Assembly: GCA_002698985.1 (NCBI GenBank)
Contig: PAAY01000037.1
Span: 62,001-126,000, forward strand
From: Saprospirales bacterium
GTDB taxonomy: Bacteria; Bacteroidota; Bacteroidia; Chitinophagales; Saprospiraceae
Length of the DNA stretch: 64,000 bases
Reading direction: 5' to 3'
In this document: one piece after another, positions 52,599 to 62,726 of the stretch
How positions within the stretch are numbered: the first letter of the stretch is position 1
Layout: the number at the start of each line of letters is the position of its first letter
The notes under the pieces: generated by a model
Told to the model about the DNA's origin: nothing
The model's input: the letters and a program-made list of their open reading frames with translations, nothing else
The model's database searches: none
Program-made: the position numbers and the translations under genes

Positions 52599-55055
52599 TC
52601 AGGTAAGGTAGTTTCCAATTTTAATGATCTCAGCAAAAACACCCGCAGCGGTAACTTCAGCTCCGGCTCCCGGGCCTCTTACCACCAGTGGTCTTTCGTT
52701 GTATCGTTCGGTGGTGAAAACGATCATGTTGTCCGAACCACTAAGTCCGTAAAAGGGGTGGTCCTTTCCTATTCCCTTCAGTGCAATACTTGCATTTCCA
52801 TTTTCAAGTGTGGCAATCATGCGCAGCACTTTTCCTTCTTCAGCTGCCTGTTGGTATAGTTTCTCAAAATGCGAGTCCAGCTTTCTCAATTCTTCGAAAA
52901 ATGAATCCACATCCGGAGCCTCCATGGCCTCTTTTGGAAGAATATCTTCAATGATAACATCCTCACTGTCAATGGGTAATCCGGTTTCACGGGCAAGGAT
53001 CAGAATTTTTCTCCGGACATCAGCGCCGCTTAGGTCTTCTCTCGGGTCTGGCTCTGTGTAGCCTTTTTCCCTGGCTTCAGCCACGATTTCAGAGAATGGT
53101 CTTGTTCCATCGAAGTTGTTGAAAATGAATGACATAGACCCGGAAAGGACTCCTTCAATTTTCAAAATCCGGTCTCCGCTGACCAACAAATCATTCAAGG
53201 TTGAGATGACTGGCAAGCCGGCCCCGACATTTGTTTCGTAAACAAATTGGACGCCTCGCCTGGCGGCAATGTTTTTCAAACGCTGGTATTGCAGAAAAGA
53301 AGAGGAAGTAGCGATTTTGTTAGGGGTGGAGATAGAAATGCTGCCCTCGAGGATTGATTCGTAAAACCGGGTGACGTTTTCGTTGGCGGTGTTGTCAACA
53401 AAGATGCTGTTGGACAAATTCATGTCTTTCATGATGCCAACGTATTCGGCAAGGTTCATGGGGTCGCCTTTCTTTTCGAGTTGCGCTTCCCAGTTGGCCA
53501 GATTGATGCCCTCTGCGGCAAACAACATCTTTTTACTGTTGGCGAGGCCAACCACCTTTACCTCCAGGCTTCTTTGTTCTTTTAAAAATGCAGCTTGTTC
53601 CTGAATTTGCCTGATCAGTGTCTTGCCGATCAATCCGACCCCGACCATAAAAAGGTGCAACTCTTTGGTATCAGAGAGGAAAAAGGCCTCGTGGAGGGCG
53701 TTCATGGCTTTTGCCTCATCGGCAGAAGATACCACCACTGAAATATTCAGCTCCGAGCTGCCTTGTGCAATGGCAACAACATTCACCCCGTTTTTGCCCA
53801 GCGCCTGAAACAACCGTCCGGCAATTCCTGGCCGGTAGCGCATGTTCTCGCCAATGATGGCAACAACAGATAGCTCGTTTTCAATTTTGATAGGATCCAC
53901 CCTGCCTTTTTCCAGTTCATAGGCAAAAGCTTCTTCAACCTGCTTTTTAGCTTTTTGGGCCACATCGGGTGAAACGGCAAAGGTGATAGAGTGCTCAGAA
54001 CTTCCCTGGGTGATGAGAATAACGCTGATGCCTGCTTCGGCAAGGCTGCTAAAAAGCCGGGCAGCAATGCCTGGCACACCAAACATGCCTCCTCCCTGCA
54101 AGGTGAGCAATGCAACGTCGCCAATTGAACTGATTCCCGTAACGGCACGTTCATGCTTGCTTTTCTCTTTGGAAATATAAGTGCCGGGAAAATCAGGCTT
54201 GAAGGTGTTTTTGATCCGAAGTGGAATACCCTTTTTAAGTGCCGGTTGCAAAGTAGGTGGATAAATGACCTTCGCTCCAAAATGCGACATTTCCATCGCC
54301 TCGGCATAGGTCATTACGGGTATGGAGAAGGCTTTGGGCACTTTCCTGGGGTCTGCCGTTAGCACCCCATCTACGTCGGTCCAGATTTCTATCTCTTCGG
54401 CATCCAGCGCAGCCGCAATGATGGCCGCCGTGAAATCAGAACCACCGCGACCCAGCGTGGTGGTAACTCCTTCCGGGGTGGCGCCAATAAATCCTGTAAC
54501 GACCTGAACTTCAGGGTTTTGCCGGTAATGCTTCTGGATTTTTTCGAAGCTGACTGCCAGGTCAACATTGGCGGCGCCAAACTTGTCATCCGTTTGAATG
54601 ATTTGGCGGGCATCGAGATACCTTGCCGGTATTCCTTCCTGATTCAGCGCTGTTGCAATGATAAAGTTGGAACTGCGCTCGCCAAAGCTCACAATGTAAT
54701 CCAGGGTGCGCGGCGAAGCTTCTTTGACCAGGTAAACCCCATTGAGTACATCCTCCAGTAAATCGTGCTTTTCTTTCAGTTTTTGAAGGGCGACCTTCAG
54801 GGGGGTACCTGTAACCAGTTCCCTGACTGCATCTTCGTGTCTGGTGCGGAATTCTTCCAACAGGTTTTTATAGTCGGAATTTCTGTCACTGGCCATTCGG
54901 CCCATTTGCAGCAAAGCATCCGTTGCTCCGCCAAAAGCAGAGAACACCACGGTGAACTTCTCACCTTTGCTGTAGTATGACTTCAGGATTTTGATGATGC
55001 CTTGGATCCGCTCAGGAGTAGAGACCGAGCTGCCACCAAACTTGAGGACGCGCAT
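52599..55055 (-). CDS. thrA: Bifunctional aspartokinase-homoserine dehydrogenase
   Basis: 818 residues from MRVLKFGGSSVSTPERI; the frame runs 58 codons further upstream without family similarity. Aspartokinase (1 to about 290, KFGGSSV, GRGGSDFTA), two ACT regulatory segments (about 310-455, DVALLTLQGGGMFG and VVAIIGENMRYRPGIAG) and homoserine dehydrogenase (about 465-818, LHLFMVGVGLIGKTL, NVGAGLPVISTLNDL, GADVRRKILILARETG). It makes aspartyl phosphate and reduces aspartate semialdehyde, with threonine feedback expected through the ACT domains. First gene of thrABC. Confidence 0.96.
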   Translation of the reverse strand: MRVLKFGGSSVSTPERIQGIIKILKSYYSKGEKFTVVFSAFGGATDALLQMGRMASDRNSDYKNLLEEFRTRHEDAVRELVTGTPLKVALQKLKEKHDLLEDVLNGVYLVKEASPRTLDYIVSFGERSSNFIIATALNQEGIPARYLDARQIIQTDDKFGAANVDLAVSFEKIQKHYRQNPEVQVVTGFIGATPEGVTTTLGRGGSDFTAAIIAAALDAEEIEIWTDVDGVLTADPRKVPKAFSIPVMTYAEAMEMSHFGAKVIYPPTLQPALKKGIPLRIKNTFKPDFPGTYISKEKSKHERAVTGISSIGDVALLTLQGGGMFGVPGIAARLFSSLAEAGISVILITQGSSEHSITFAVSPDVAQKAKKQVEEAFAYELEKGRVDPIKIENELSVVAIIGENMRYRPGIAGRLFQALGKNGVNVVAIAQGSSELNISVVVSSADEAKAMNALHEAFFLSDTKELHLFMVGVGLIGKTLIRQIQEQAAFLKEQRSLEVKVVGLANSKKMLFAAEGINLANWEAQLEKKGDPMNLAEYVGIMKDMNLSNSIFVDNTANENVTRFYESILEGSISISTPNKIATSSSFLQYQRLKNIAARRGVQFVYETNVGAGLPVISTLNDLLVSGDRILKIEGVLSGSMSFIFNNFDGTRPFSEIVAEAREKGYTEPDPREDLSGADVRRKILILARETGLPIDSEDVIIEDILPKEAMEAPDVDSFFEELRKLDSHFEKLYQQAAEEGKVLRMIATLENGNASIALKGIGKDHPFYGLSGSDNMIVFTTERYNERPLVVRGPGAGAEVTAAGVFAEIIKIGNYLT

Positions 55056-55174
55056 GGGAGGTAGAGGTTTTTGTGGATGAATATTACTGTCCTGTCCTTT
55101 CAGTGCCAGGCAAGCCATTTCCCGAAGGAAAACACTTGCAAAAATGCTTATATGCCAAATACCTAAATGGGTGC

Positions 55175-55212
55175 CAAAAGTAGCCATTTTACAAGGCTGG
55201 CGATTATTTTTG
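55175..55212. promoter_or_regulatory. Divergent -7 boxes for thrA and radC
   Basis: CAAAAGTA at 55175-55182 (TACTTTTG on the minus strand) faces thrA; TATTTTTG at 55205-55212 faces radC. Both are exact TAnnTTTG matches. The thrA leader would be about 110 bases; I see no threonine-rich leader peptide or attenuator in it. Confidence 0.45.
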
Positions 55213-55240
55213 TTCGATTCCTCCACCAACCCTGAAGACT

Positions 55241-55945
55241 ATGGAAAACTACCCTACCTCTAATTCCCTGCCCATAACTGCCTGGGCGGAAGACGACCGG
55301 CCAAGGGAAAAATTGCTGAACAAAGGCCGGCAGGCACTTTCCGACGCTGAGTTGCTGGCAATTGTCATCGGCTCCGGCTCACGCTCCGAAACCGCAGTTT
55401 CGCTCGCAAAACGAATTCTTGCATCAGCCTCCAACAACCTGAACGAGTTGGGCAGGTTCTCTCTGGCCGACCTGATGAAATTCAAAGGCATTGGTGAAGC
55501 AAAGGCCATCTCCATTGCCGCTGCCCTTGAACTTGGCCGTCGCCATCATGCTTCCATTAATTTGGAAAAGCCGGTTGTGCGCAGCAGCAAAGATGCCTTT
55601 CATGCGCTTTATCCCCTGGTTGCCGACCTGCCCCACGAGGAGTTTTGGATGCTGCTGCTCAACAAGGCCAACAAAATCATCGGGACTGAAAAAGTGAGTG
55701 CCGGTGGCACCGATGCCACACTCGTTGATTCCAGGGTGCTGTTCCGTAAGGCTATCGAGAGTCAGGCTGTTGCAGTTATTCTTTGTCATAATCACCCTTC
55801 GGGCAACCTGAAGCCAAGCCCTGCGGATGTGCAATTGACGAAGAAGCTAAAACAAGGCGGCGAAATCGTCGGAGTGCAGGTGCTGGATCACCTCATCATT
55901 GCCGAAGGAAAATATTACAGCTTTGCCGACGAAGGCGCCATGTGA
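55241..55945 (+). CDS. radC: RadC-family JAB/MPN metalloprotein
   Basis: 234 residues. The N-terminal helix-hairpin-helix-like region (LNKGRQALSDAELLAIVIGSG, LMKFKGIGEAKAISIAAALELG) is followed by a JAB-type domain with the zinc motif CHNHPSGNLKPSPADVQLT (HxH...S..D) near residue 186. Despite its name the family is not proven to act in DNA repair; a role linked to recombination or deubiquitinase-like proteolysis remains open. It converges on hemW with adjoining stops. Confidence 0.93.
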   Translation: MENYPTSNSLPITAWAEDDRPREKLLNKGRQALSDAELLAIVIGSGSRSETAVSLAKRILASASNNLNELGRFSLADLMKFKGIGEAKAISIAAALELGRRHHASINLEKPVVRSSKDAFHALYPLVADLPHEEFWMLLLNKANKIIGTEKVSAGGTDATLVDSRVLFRKAIESQAVAVILCHNHPSGNLKPSPADVQLTKKLKQGGEIVGVQVLDHLIIAEGKYYSFADEGAM

Positions 55946-57070
55946 TCAATCGGCCCAGAACAGTTCGGATTCAATGAAATCCGCAAGGAGTTTTCCTTTT
56001 TTACTCAAAACCAGCGTATCACCTGTTCGAATGACCAGGCCATTCTCCAGAAAGGGGTACACATTAGTTAATATATAGTCATGAAACTGTGGGCCCATTT
56101 TCCGAACCTTGTTCAGGTCGCAACCCCAGCTGGTACGCAGTGATGTCATCACATATTCATTGTATCGCTCCGCAACTGAAAGGCTTTCAGACTCCAGGGG
56201 CAATACCCCTTGCTGAATGGCTTTGATGTACCGGGCATTGTTGGCCACATTCCAGTACCGTTGCTCACCATCGAAAGAGTGGGCGGATGGACCGATGCCC
56301 AGGTAGGGCTCCCCCAGCCAGTAAGCGGTGTTGTGCTTTGAATACATCCCGGGTTTTGCGAAGTTGGAAATCTCGTAATGGTCATAGCCTGCCTTTTCCA
56401 GCCGATCCATCAGGTATTCAAACTGGCTGGCTGCGGCTTCTTCATCAGGAGTGGCCACTTTGCCGGTTTTTACGAAATGGGCCAGGGCCGTTTTTGGTTC
56501 CACCGTCAGGCAATAGCAGGACAAATGCGGTATGCCCATTTCAACCGCCGTTTCAACATTTGCCTCCCACATTTCCATGTTGGTGGTTGGCGAGCCATAG
56601 ATCAAATCAATGGTAAGGTTGTCAAAGCCCATGGCTCTTGCGTCAGCGATGCATCGCCTGGCCTCTTCAGCAGAGTGTGCCCTGTTCATAAACCTCAGAT
56701 CCTCTTCGAAAAATGACTGCACCCCGATGCTCAACCTGTTAACGGGGCTGTCTTTGAGCGCTCTTAATTTTTCCTTCGTCAAATCATCGGGATTGGCCTC
56801 GAGGGTTATTTCAGCCGAAGGCTGTACGGAAAACAGCGAATGGATGCTGCGGAAAAGCTGGTCGAGTTCCACATTAGTTAATAAAGAGGGAGTGCCTCCT
56901 CCGAAGTAGATGCTCTCGATAGGGGCTTGCAGGAAGTCTTTCCTCAATTCGAGTTCACGGCGAAGGGCATCGAGCAGCACATCCTTTTGCCGAAGGGAAG
57001 TGGAAAAATGAAAATTGCAATAATGACATGCCTGCCTGCAAAATGGTATGTGAATATAGATGCCTGCCAT
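55946..57070 (-). CDS. hemW: HemW-like radical SAM heme chaperone
   Basis: 374 residues beginning MAGIYIHIPFCRQACHYCNFHFST, with the CxxxCxxC iron-sulfur motif and the additional cysteine context (CNF) of HemW/CPDH-like proteins. IYFGGGTPSLL and GVQSFFEEDLRFMNRAHSAEEA are family blocks, and the C-terminal HemN-like domain is present. Members formerly called oxygen-independent coproporphyrinogen oxidase lack that activity and deliver heme. No other heme gene is adjacent; ctaA is 51 kb away in the window. Confidence 0.92.
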   Translation of the reverse strand: MAGIYIHIPFCRQACHYCNFHFSTSLRQKDVLLDALRRELELRKDFLQAPIESIYFGGGTPSLLTNVELDQLFRSIHSLFSVQPSAEITLEANPDDLTKEKLRALKDSPVNRLSIGVQSFFEEDLRFMNRAHSAEEARRCIADARAMGFDNLTIDLIYGSPTTNMEMWEANVETAVEMGIPHLSCYCLTVEPKTALAHFVKTGKVATPDEEAAASQFEYLMDRLEKAGYDHYEISNFAKPGMYSKHNTAYWLGEPYLGIGPSAHSFDGEQRYWNVANNARYIKAIQQGVLPLESESLSVAERYNEYVMTSLRTSWGCDLNKVRKMGPQFHDYILTNVYPFLENGLVIRTGDTLVLSKKGKLLADFIESELFWAD

Positions 57071-57131
57071 GGATGTGTAATAGCTTATTCTTTAAGCCAT
57101 TGAAGCACTTTGAGTTAGAGAATTTAAAGAG

Positions 57132-57162
57132 TTTGCAAGAAAACAGTTTTGTGTTACTTTTG
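57132..57162 (+). promoter_or_regulatory. Promoter of hppA (both boxes)
   Basis: TTTG (57132-57135), a 19-base spacer, then TACTTTTG (57155-57162): a perfect match to the Bacteroidota promoter TTTG-N19-TAnnTTTG. The leader would be about 135 bases. Confidence 0.7.
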
Positions 57163-57304
57163 CCGGCCTAAACGAAAAACCGCTCACAATTGAAGTGATC
57201 TGTGGCGCAAGATTACACATCAGGCACCACATTGAGCTTAACCAACTCTCCGGGCGGTCCTCGCTAATTGAAAAACCATTCAAAATCCTTAAACTCGAAA
57301 AATT

Positions 57305-59491
57305 ATGGGGCAAAATCTGATTTACATAGTTCCCGTACTCGGTGCTGTCGCCTTGCTTTACACCTTCTGGAAAACTGCCTGGGTAAATAAGCAAGACGAA
57401 GGAAGTGACAAAATGAAAGTCATTGCCAAAGCCATCCAGGATGGCGCCATGGCATTCCTCAAAGCAGAGTATCGTGTCCTTTCTATATTCGTCCTGGCCG
57501 TTGCCATCCTTCTGGCCATCAGTGGTAACAATCCCGATTCATCACCCATCATCGGTGTATCTTTCATCGTTGGTGCTTTGTGTTCAGGACTTGCCGGCTT
57601 CATTGGCATGCGAGTGGCCACCAAAGCCAACGTCCGTACCACCAGCGCAGCCCGTACCAGCCTGGGCAAAGCCCTCGAGGTTGCTTTTGCCGGTGGTTCC
57701 GTAATGGGCCTCGGTGTGGTAGGCTTGGGTGTATTGGGACTTGGTTCCTTGTTCCTTATCTACAGCAATACCTTTGGAATTGCCGATGCAGATTCCGTAA
57801 ATCGGGTAATCACCATTATTACCGGTTTCTCTTTTGGTGCTTCTTCTATCGCACTCTTCGCCCGTGTGGGTGGTGGTATTTACACCAAAGCTGCTGACGT
57901 AGGTGCTGACCTCGTGGGTAAGGTGGAAGCCGGTATTCCGGAAGACCACCCGCTCAACCCCGCCACCATTGCCGATAACGTTGGTGACAACGTTGGTGAC
58001 GTGGCCGGTATGGGTGCTGACCTCTTCGAATCTTATGTAGGTTCCATCATTGGTACCATGGTGTTGGGTGCTGCCTTCATGACTTCAGCCCAGGTTGCCG
58101 GCGGCGCCTGGACCGACGAGTTTGGAGGCCTCTCAGGTGTACTTCTTCCATTGGCCCTTGCAGGTACCGGAATCCTTACCTCTATCTTCGGAACCTTCTT
58201 CGTGAAGGTCAAGGAAGGTGGAAACCCACAGAAAGCCCTCAACATGGGTGAGTTGATCTCATCTATTTTGATGCTGGTGGCCACCTGGTTCATCGTAAAA
58301 GGAATGCTTCCTGAAAGCTGGAGCATGGGTGAAAACCTCAACTATGGTAGCACCGGTGTTTTTGTTGCCGTGATTCTCGGCCTGTTCGCCGGTCTAGGCA
58401 TCGGCTACATCACCGAATTCTACACCGGTACCGGTACCTCTCCTGTCAAGTCAATCGCAAAACAATCACTCACCGGTTCCGCAACCAACATCATTGCTGG
58501 CCTCGGTGTGGGTATGCAATCCACTGCCATTCCGATCATCATTCTGTGTATCGCCATTGTCGGCGCCTACCACTTTGCTGGTTTGTATGGAATTGCCATT
58601 GCTGCCGTTGGTATGCTCTCCAATACCGGTATCCAGCTGGCGGTTGATGCCTATGGCCCCATTTCTGACAATGCCGGTGGTATTGCCGAAATGAGTGAGC
58701 TGCCCAAAGAAGTTCGCCAGCGCACCGACAAGCTCGACGCAGTTGGCAACACCACTGCTGCAATCGGAAAAGGTTTTGCCATCGGTTCTGCTGCCTTGAC
58801 GGCACTGGCACTCTTTGCTGCCTTTATGGAAACTGCCAAGATCAACTCCATTGACGTATCAAAGCCGCTGGTAACCGCCGGCTTGTTCCTCGGTGGTATG
58901 CTGCCATTCCTCTTTTCTTCCCTCGCAATGGGTGCAGTGGGTCGTGCCGCCATGGACATGATCCAGGAAGTGCGCCGCCAGTTTGCCAACATCCCGGCAT
59001 TGAAAGCCGCCCTGGATGTAATGAAGAAAAACGCCGGAAAAGAATTCAAAGACTGGTCAAAAGCCGATCAGGAAACCTTCGAAGCCGCTTCCGGCAAAGC
59101 CGAATACAGCAAGTGCGTTGAGATTTCAACAAAGGCTTCCATCCGGGAAATGCTGCTGCCGGGTCTGCTCGCTGTAGTCACTCCGGTAGCTGTCGGCTTC
59201 CTGGGTGGCGCTGAAATGCTGGGTGGCCTGCTGGCAGGTGTAACCGTAGCCGGTGTGCTCATGGCTATCTTCCAAAGTAACGCCGGTGGCGCCTGGGACA
59301 ACGCCAAGAAGATGTTTGAAGAGGGTGTTGAAATCAACGGCAAGATGTACTACAAAGGCTCAGAGCCCCACAAGGCTGCCGTAGTTGGTGACACCGTTGG
59401 TGATCCATTCAAAGACACCTCCGGCCCCTCACTCAACATCCTGCTGAAGTTGATGTCAGTGGTTGCATTGGTAATTGCACCGATGCTCTGA
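57305..59491 (+). CDS. hppA: Membrane-bound proton/sodium-translocating pyrophosphatase
   Basis: 728 residues, about 16 membrane helices. The pyrophosphate site is read in [18 protein letters not shown] and [18 protein letters not shown], with the third motif near the C-terminus ([19 protein letters not shown]). The loop [10 protein letters not shown] has alanine where K+-independent enzymes have lysine, predicting a K+-dependent pump; the ion pumped (Na+, H+ or both) cannot be decided by eye. It recovers energy from pyrophosphate at the inner membrane. It has the strongest promoter match in the window and its own terminator, so it is a monocistronic, probably highly expressed gene. Confidence 0.96.
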   Translation: MGQNLIYIVPVLGAVALLYTFWKTAWVNKQDEGSDKMKVIAKAIQDGAMAFLKAEYRVLSIFVLAVAILLAISGNNPDSSPIIGVSFIVGALCSGLAGFIGMRVATKANVRTTSAARTSLGKALEVAFAGGSVMGLGVVGLGVLGLGSLFLIYSNTFGIADADSVNRVITIITGFSFGASSIALFARVGGGIYTKAADVGADLVGKVEAGIPEDHPLNPATIADNVGDNVGDVAGMGADLFESYVGSIIGTMVLGAAFMTSAQVAGGAWTDEFGGLSGVLLPLALAGTGILTSIFGTFFVKVKEGGNPQKALNMGELISSILMLVATWFIVKGMLPESWSMGENLNYGSTGVFVAVILGLFAGLGIGYITEFYTGTGTSPVKSIAKQSLTGSATNIIAGLGVGMQSTAIPIIILCIAIVGAYHFAGLYGIAIAAVGMLSNTGIQLAVDAYGPISDNAGGIAEMSELPKEVRQRTDKLDAVGNTTAAIGKGFAIGSAALTALALFAAFMETAKINSIDVSKPLVTAGLFLGGMLPFLFSSLAMGAVGRAAMDMIQEVRRQFANIPALKAALDVMKKNAGKEFKDWSKADQETFEAASGKAEYSKCVEISTKASIREMLLPGLLAVVTPVAVGFLGGAEMLGGLLAGVTVAGVLMAIFQSNAGGAWDNAKKMFEEGVEINGKMYYKGSEPHKAAVVGDTVGDPFKDTSGPSLNILLKLMSVVALVIAPML

Positions 59492-59514
59492 CAAGCATTT
59501 TGGCCAAATGATTC

Positions 59515-59545
59515 AAAAAGCCTCTCCGGTCCGGAGGGGCTTTTT
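59515..59545 (+). terminator. Terminator after hppA
   Basis: AAAAAGCC-T-CTCCGG pairs with CCGGAGGGGCTTTTT (one T-G pair), ending in a five-T run, 24 bases after the hppA stop. Confidence 0.75.
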
Positions 59546-59697
59546 GCGTTTGGGGGAGCCCAATTATCCTGTTAGATTTGTAGTAATACCCCTGATCATT
59601 ACACGACACCCTATTGAATTAGAAATAGCAGATGTTGAAAATTTGTTGATTTTGGTGGGTTGATGATATTCAGGCTTCAACCCTGCTGTTTGCTTTT

Positions 59698-59922
59698 TTG
59701 ATTGGTACAATGAGGATTTCACTATCAATAGTAACTATTGCATTGCTTCTGGCAATGGTTTGGGCTGCAAGCTTGCACGCTCAGGACAGACCTTTTATCC
59801 AGGCAAAGAAGTATGGAATTGAGGAAGGACTCTCGCGCCGGGATGTTAGAGGCACCGGGACAGGTTCCGGCAATTGGACTTTTTGCAGGGGACTCACTTT
59901 TGTTATGCTCAATTACAAATGA
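59698..59922 (+). pseudogene. Truncated remnant of a hybrid two-component (propeller) sensor gene
   Basis: The reading frame begins with a signal peptide (MRISLSIVTIALLLAMVWAASLHAQ) and continues DRPFIQAKKYGIEEGLSRRDV, which is how the first blade of two-component-regulator-propeller (Reg_prop) sensors of Bacteroidota begins. After about 50 residues the similarity stops abruptly and the frame ends, overlapping the start of the next gene (ATGA). The expected propeller, kinase and receiver parts are absent. Most likely a deletion fused the beginning of one sensor gene to the neighbourhood of another. Confidence 0.55.
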
Positions 59923-62726
59923 GGTGTAAGTCGAAAGCGGAAATATTTTTCAATTGTTTTTTCTTGATAATCAGGTTTAAACCTGCCTCCTCATTTCCAT
60001 TTCGTAGTGTTCCTTATTTGTGCCTACCAGTGTTAGCTTCTTTATTATTGTTGGTTCCGGAACCAGTGCAAGCACAATCCTCCCAACTTTCACAGGCGGA
60101 AATGGAGGAAGCACTTGGTACTGCCGAAAAATACATGATCTCCAAACTTGGAGATAAGGCCCTTCCAATTACGGAAACCATAATGGCCCAGCTCAATGCA
60201 GAAGGCCTATTCGATTCACCGTTTGGGTTCAGAGTTCGCTTATTACATGCTCAAGCTTTGGTTTTTTCTTCCTCACCTGATCGGCCATTTGAATTTATTT
60301 GGAAATTGAAAGATGCAGCCAAGGAACATGAGGAATGGTCCGTTTTTGCGGCATGTAGCATAGAGATCGCCAAGTTGTTGGAATTCGGTGGTGAGCCGAA
60401 ACAGGCATTTCAAAATATGCACGAGGCATTGGCTGTAATCCAACAATACCAGCTCGACTCTTTGTACCCAGCCTTTGCGGTGAGATATTCTTCGATAAAC
60501 CGTTTCTATGGAATTAGGGATACCGCCGTTTATTATGCACAGGAAGCCCTCCGCACAGCACCAAAATATGGACAATTGTTTGAAGAAGCAGAAGCCAATT
60601 TGCTAATGGGGGTAATGATAGATAGCGAAAACATTGATAGTGCAATTGTCCACTTCCAGCGGGCGGCAAACTTGTATTTAAGGATAGGGGTTTATCCTTC
60701 ATACGTTGCTATGCAAAGCAATTTGGCTCGCTCCTTCCTGAAAAAGAAGCAGCCCTTCGAAGCACTGGCTCATGCAGACACGAGTATCAATATTTGTCTG
60801 AATTTCATGAATGGAGATAAGTATTACCTGTATTCGCCGTATAAATTTAAAGGAGAAGCTTTTGAACAGATGGGGCAGATGGACTCTGCCATTTTCTACC
60901 TGAAAAAGGCACATGCGACCGAAATACAGGCATTGCAAGAGGTTCAAAAAGAAAAGCTTGTAGAGGTAGATCGAAAATACAACTTTGATAAAAAAAATGA
61001 AGAGATCGCAGCCGAACGGAAACAAAAGGGATGGCTTTTCCTTGGTATCACTTTGACCCTTCTCTTGTTAGGGTTGCTGGCATTCTTTTATTTGCAATTG
61101 CAAAAAGCCAATGCTTTGACCAAGCAGCAAAAAGAAGAACTCAAATCACTGGACAAATTCAAGTCACGCTTTTTCGCCAACGTAAGCCATGAACTGCGTA
61201 CCCCTCTGACCATGGTACTGGGACCATTGGAAACACTCCTGGCTAGCAAAACCGCTGAAAGTGCCAATGAAAAGTACCTGCTAAAACTGATGCGTGAAAA
61301 CAGCCGGAAGCTGCTCCGAATGGTCAATGACATTCTGGACCTGTCTAAGCTGGAAAGCGGAAAGTTGGAGTTTAAGGAAAGCCCGGTGAACCTGCAACAG
61401 TTTTTGAAACCCATACTTGCCCAGTTCGGCTCTTATGCTGAATCAAATGGAATTCAATTCGAAGAGGACAACAAAATCCCGGAAGGAACAAACCTTCTGT
61501 TGGATGCTGACAAGGTGGAAACCATCTTGTACAACTATTTGTCCAATGCAATGAAATATACGCCGAAAGGAGGGCGGGTGAAAGTTTCTGTTTTTGAAGA
61601 AGATGGACACATCCGCTTCGAAGTGAGTGACAGTGGATTGGGTATTCATGAAAAGGACATCAACCACATCTTCGACAGGTATTACCAGAGTGAGCATACC
61701 AACCGTTCTCCGGAAGGTGGTACAGGCATTGGCCTTTCATTGGTGAGCCAGCTATCCGATTTAATGGGGGGCACAGTGGGTGTCAAAAGCACCTGGGGCA
61801 AGGGAAGTACCTTTTTCTTTTCCTTGCCGAAAAAAATCAGTGTTGAAAAGCCGAATGTTTTAGAGGAGGCACCCCCACCGGATCTGCCCAAAGACCAAAT
61901 GGAGCCGGTGCGTCTTCTCCCGGATAGAAAAAGTTCGAAAACGGTATTGATCGTTGAAGACAATGAAGCGCTGCGGAACTATCTTGAAAAGATCATCGGG
62001 GAATTTTACAATACCATCAAGGCAGAAAATGGTCAATTAGCTTTTGAATACCTGCAAAAATCGCTTGAGGCCGATCCGACCGGAAAACTGCTGCCGGATT
62101 TGATCCTTTCTGACCTCATGATGCCCGTCATGGACGGCAGCCAATTGCTGAGCCGGGTTAAAAGTGATGACCTGCTCTGTTGCCTGCCATTCATCATGCT
62201 AACAGCGCGGGTAGATGCAGGTGCAAAATTGGAAGCCCTGCGGGTAGGTGTGGACGATTACCTGACTAAGCCATTCAAAGAGGAGGAACTGTTGGCCAGA
62301 ATCCGGAACCTGATAAAAAATTATGAGCGGCGGCAAGTTGTAGAAAAACAAAGTAAAAAGACCCCAAAAGAAATCAGCAAAAAATCGATACAGGTATCAG
62401 CAGAAGATCGGTCCTGGCTGGCAAAATTTGAACATTATGTGCAAGAAAACCTGACCAGTGACATGCTCACAGTGCCTGAATTGGCCAATGAATTCTCCAT
62501 GAGCGAGTCCAGTTTGCTACGTCAGTTAAAGCGCCTCACCGGAATGACCCCCAAACAATACCTCCAGGAAGTACGCCTGGACCTTGCCCGCCAACTGCTG
62601 GAAAACGGCCAATACAAAACCGTCAGCGAAGTGGCCCACAAAGTGGGTTATTCCCATACCCCCAGCTTCACCCGTGGATTCAAGGATCGCTTTGGGGTGA
62701 ACCCTTCTGCAATGCTTCCCGCCTGA
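59919..62726 (+). CDS. Hybrid sensor kinase: TPR sensor, histidine kinase, receiver and AraC output in one chain
   Basis: 935 residues from ATG at 59919. A signal-like segment (VPYLCLPVLASLLLLVPEPVQAQ) precedes a TPR-like periplasmic sensor (about 60-365) and a membrane helix (about 372-394). HisKA has the phospho-acceptor in FFANVSHELRTPL (His424); HATPase motifs are NYLSNAMKYTPKGG and GTGIGLSLV. The receiver has D731 in LILSDLMMPVMDG and TARV..KP. The last 100 residues are an AraC-type double HTH (MSESSLLRQLKRLTGMTPKQY). Such one-piece systems sense periplasmic signals and bind DNA directly. Targets are unknown; the EGF-like lipoprotein downstream is a candidate. Confidence 0.92.
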   Translation: MRCKSKAEIFFNCFFLIIRFKPASSFPFRSVPYLCLPVLASLLLLVPEPVQAQSSQLSQAEMEEALGTAEKYMISKLGDKALPITETIMAQLNAEGLFDSPFGFRVRLLHAQALVFSSSPDRPFEFIWKLKDAAKEHEEWSVFAACSIEIAKLLEFGGEPKQAFQNMHEALAVIQQYQLDSLYPAFAVRYSSINRFYGIRDTAVYYAQEALRTAPKYGQLFEEAEANLLMGVMIDSENIDSAIVHFQRAANLYLRIGVYPSYVAMQSNLARSFLKKKQPFEALAHADTSINICLNFMNGDKYYLYSPYKFKGEAFEQMGQMDSAIFYLKKAHATEIQALQEVQKEKLVEVDRKYNFDKKNEEIAAERKQKGWLFLGITLTLLLLGLLAFFYLQLQKANALTKQQKEELKSLDKFKSRFFANVSHELRTPLTMVLGPLETLLASKTAESANEKYLLKLMRENSRKLLRMVNDILDLSKLESGKLEFKESPVNLQQFLKPILAQFGSYAESNGIQFEEDNKIPEGTNLLLDADKVETILYNYLSNAMKYTPKGGRVKVSVFEEDGHIRFEVSDSGLGIHEKDINHIFDRYYQSEHTNRSPEGGTGIGLSLVSQLSDLMGGTVGVKSTWGKGSTFFFSLPKKISVEKPNVLEEAPPPDLPKDQMEPVRLLPDRKSSKTVLIVEDNEALRNYLEKIIGEFYNTIKAENGQLAFEYLQKSLEADPTGKLLPDLILSDLMMPVMDGSQLLSRVKSDDLLCCLPFIMLTARVDAGAKLEALRVGVDDYLTKPFKEEELLARIRNLIKNYERRQVVEKQSKKTPKEISKKSIQVSAEDRSWLAKFEHYVQENLTSDMLTVPELANEFSMSESSLLRQLKRLTGMTPKQYLQEVRLDLARQLLENGQYKTVSEVAHKVGYSHTPSFTRGFKDRFGVNPSAMLPA

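Noticed and set aside
55211..55225. GTTCGATTCC, resembling a tRNA T-loop
   Set aside because: No acceptor, D or anticodon stem can be built around it; it belongs to the radC promoter region.
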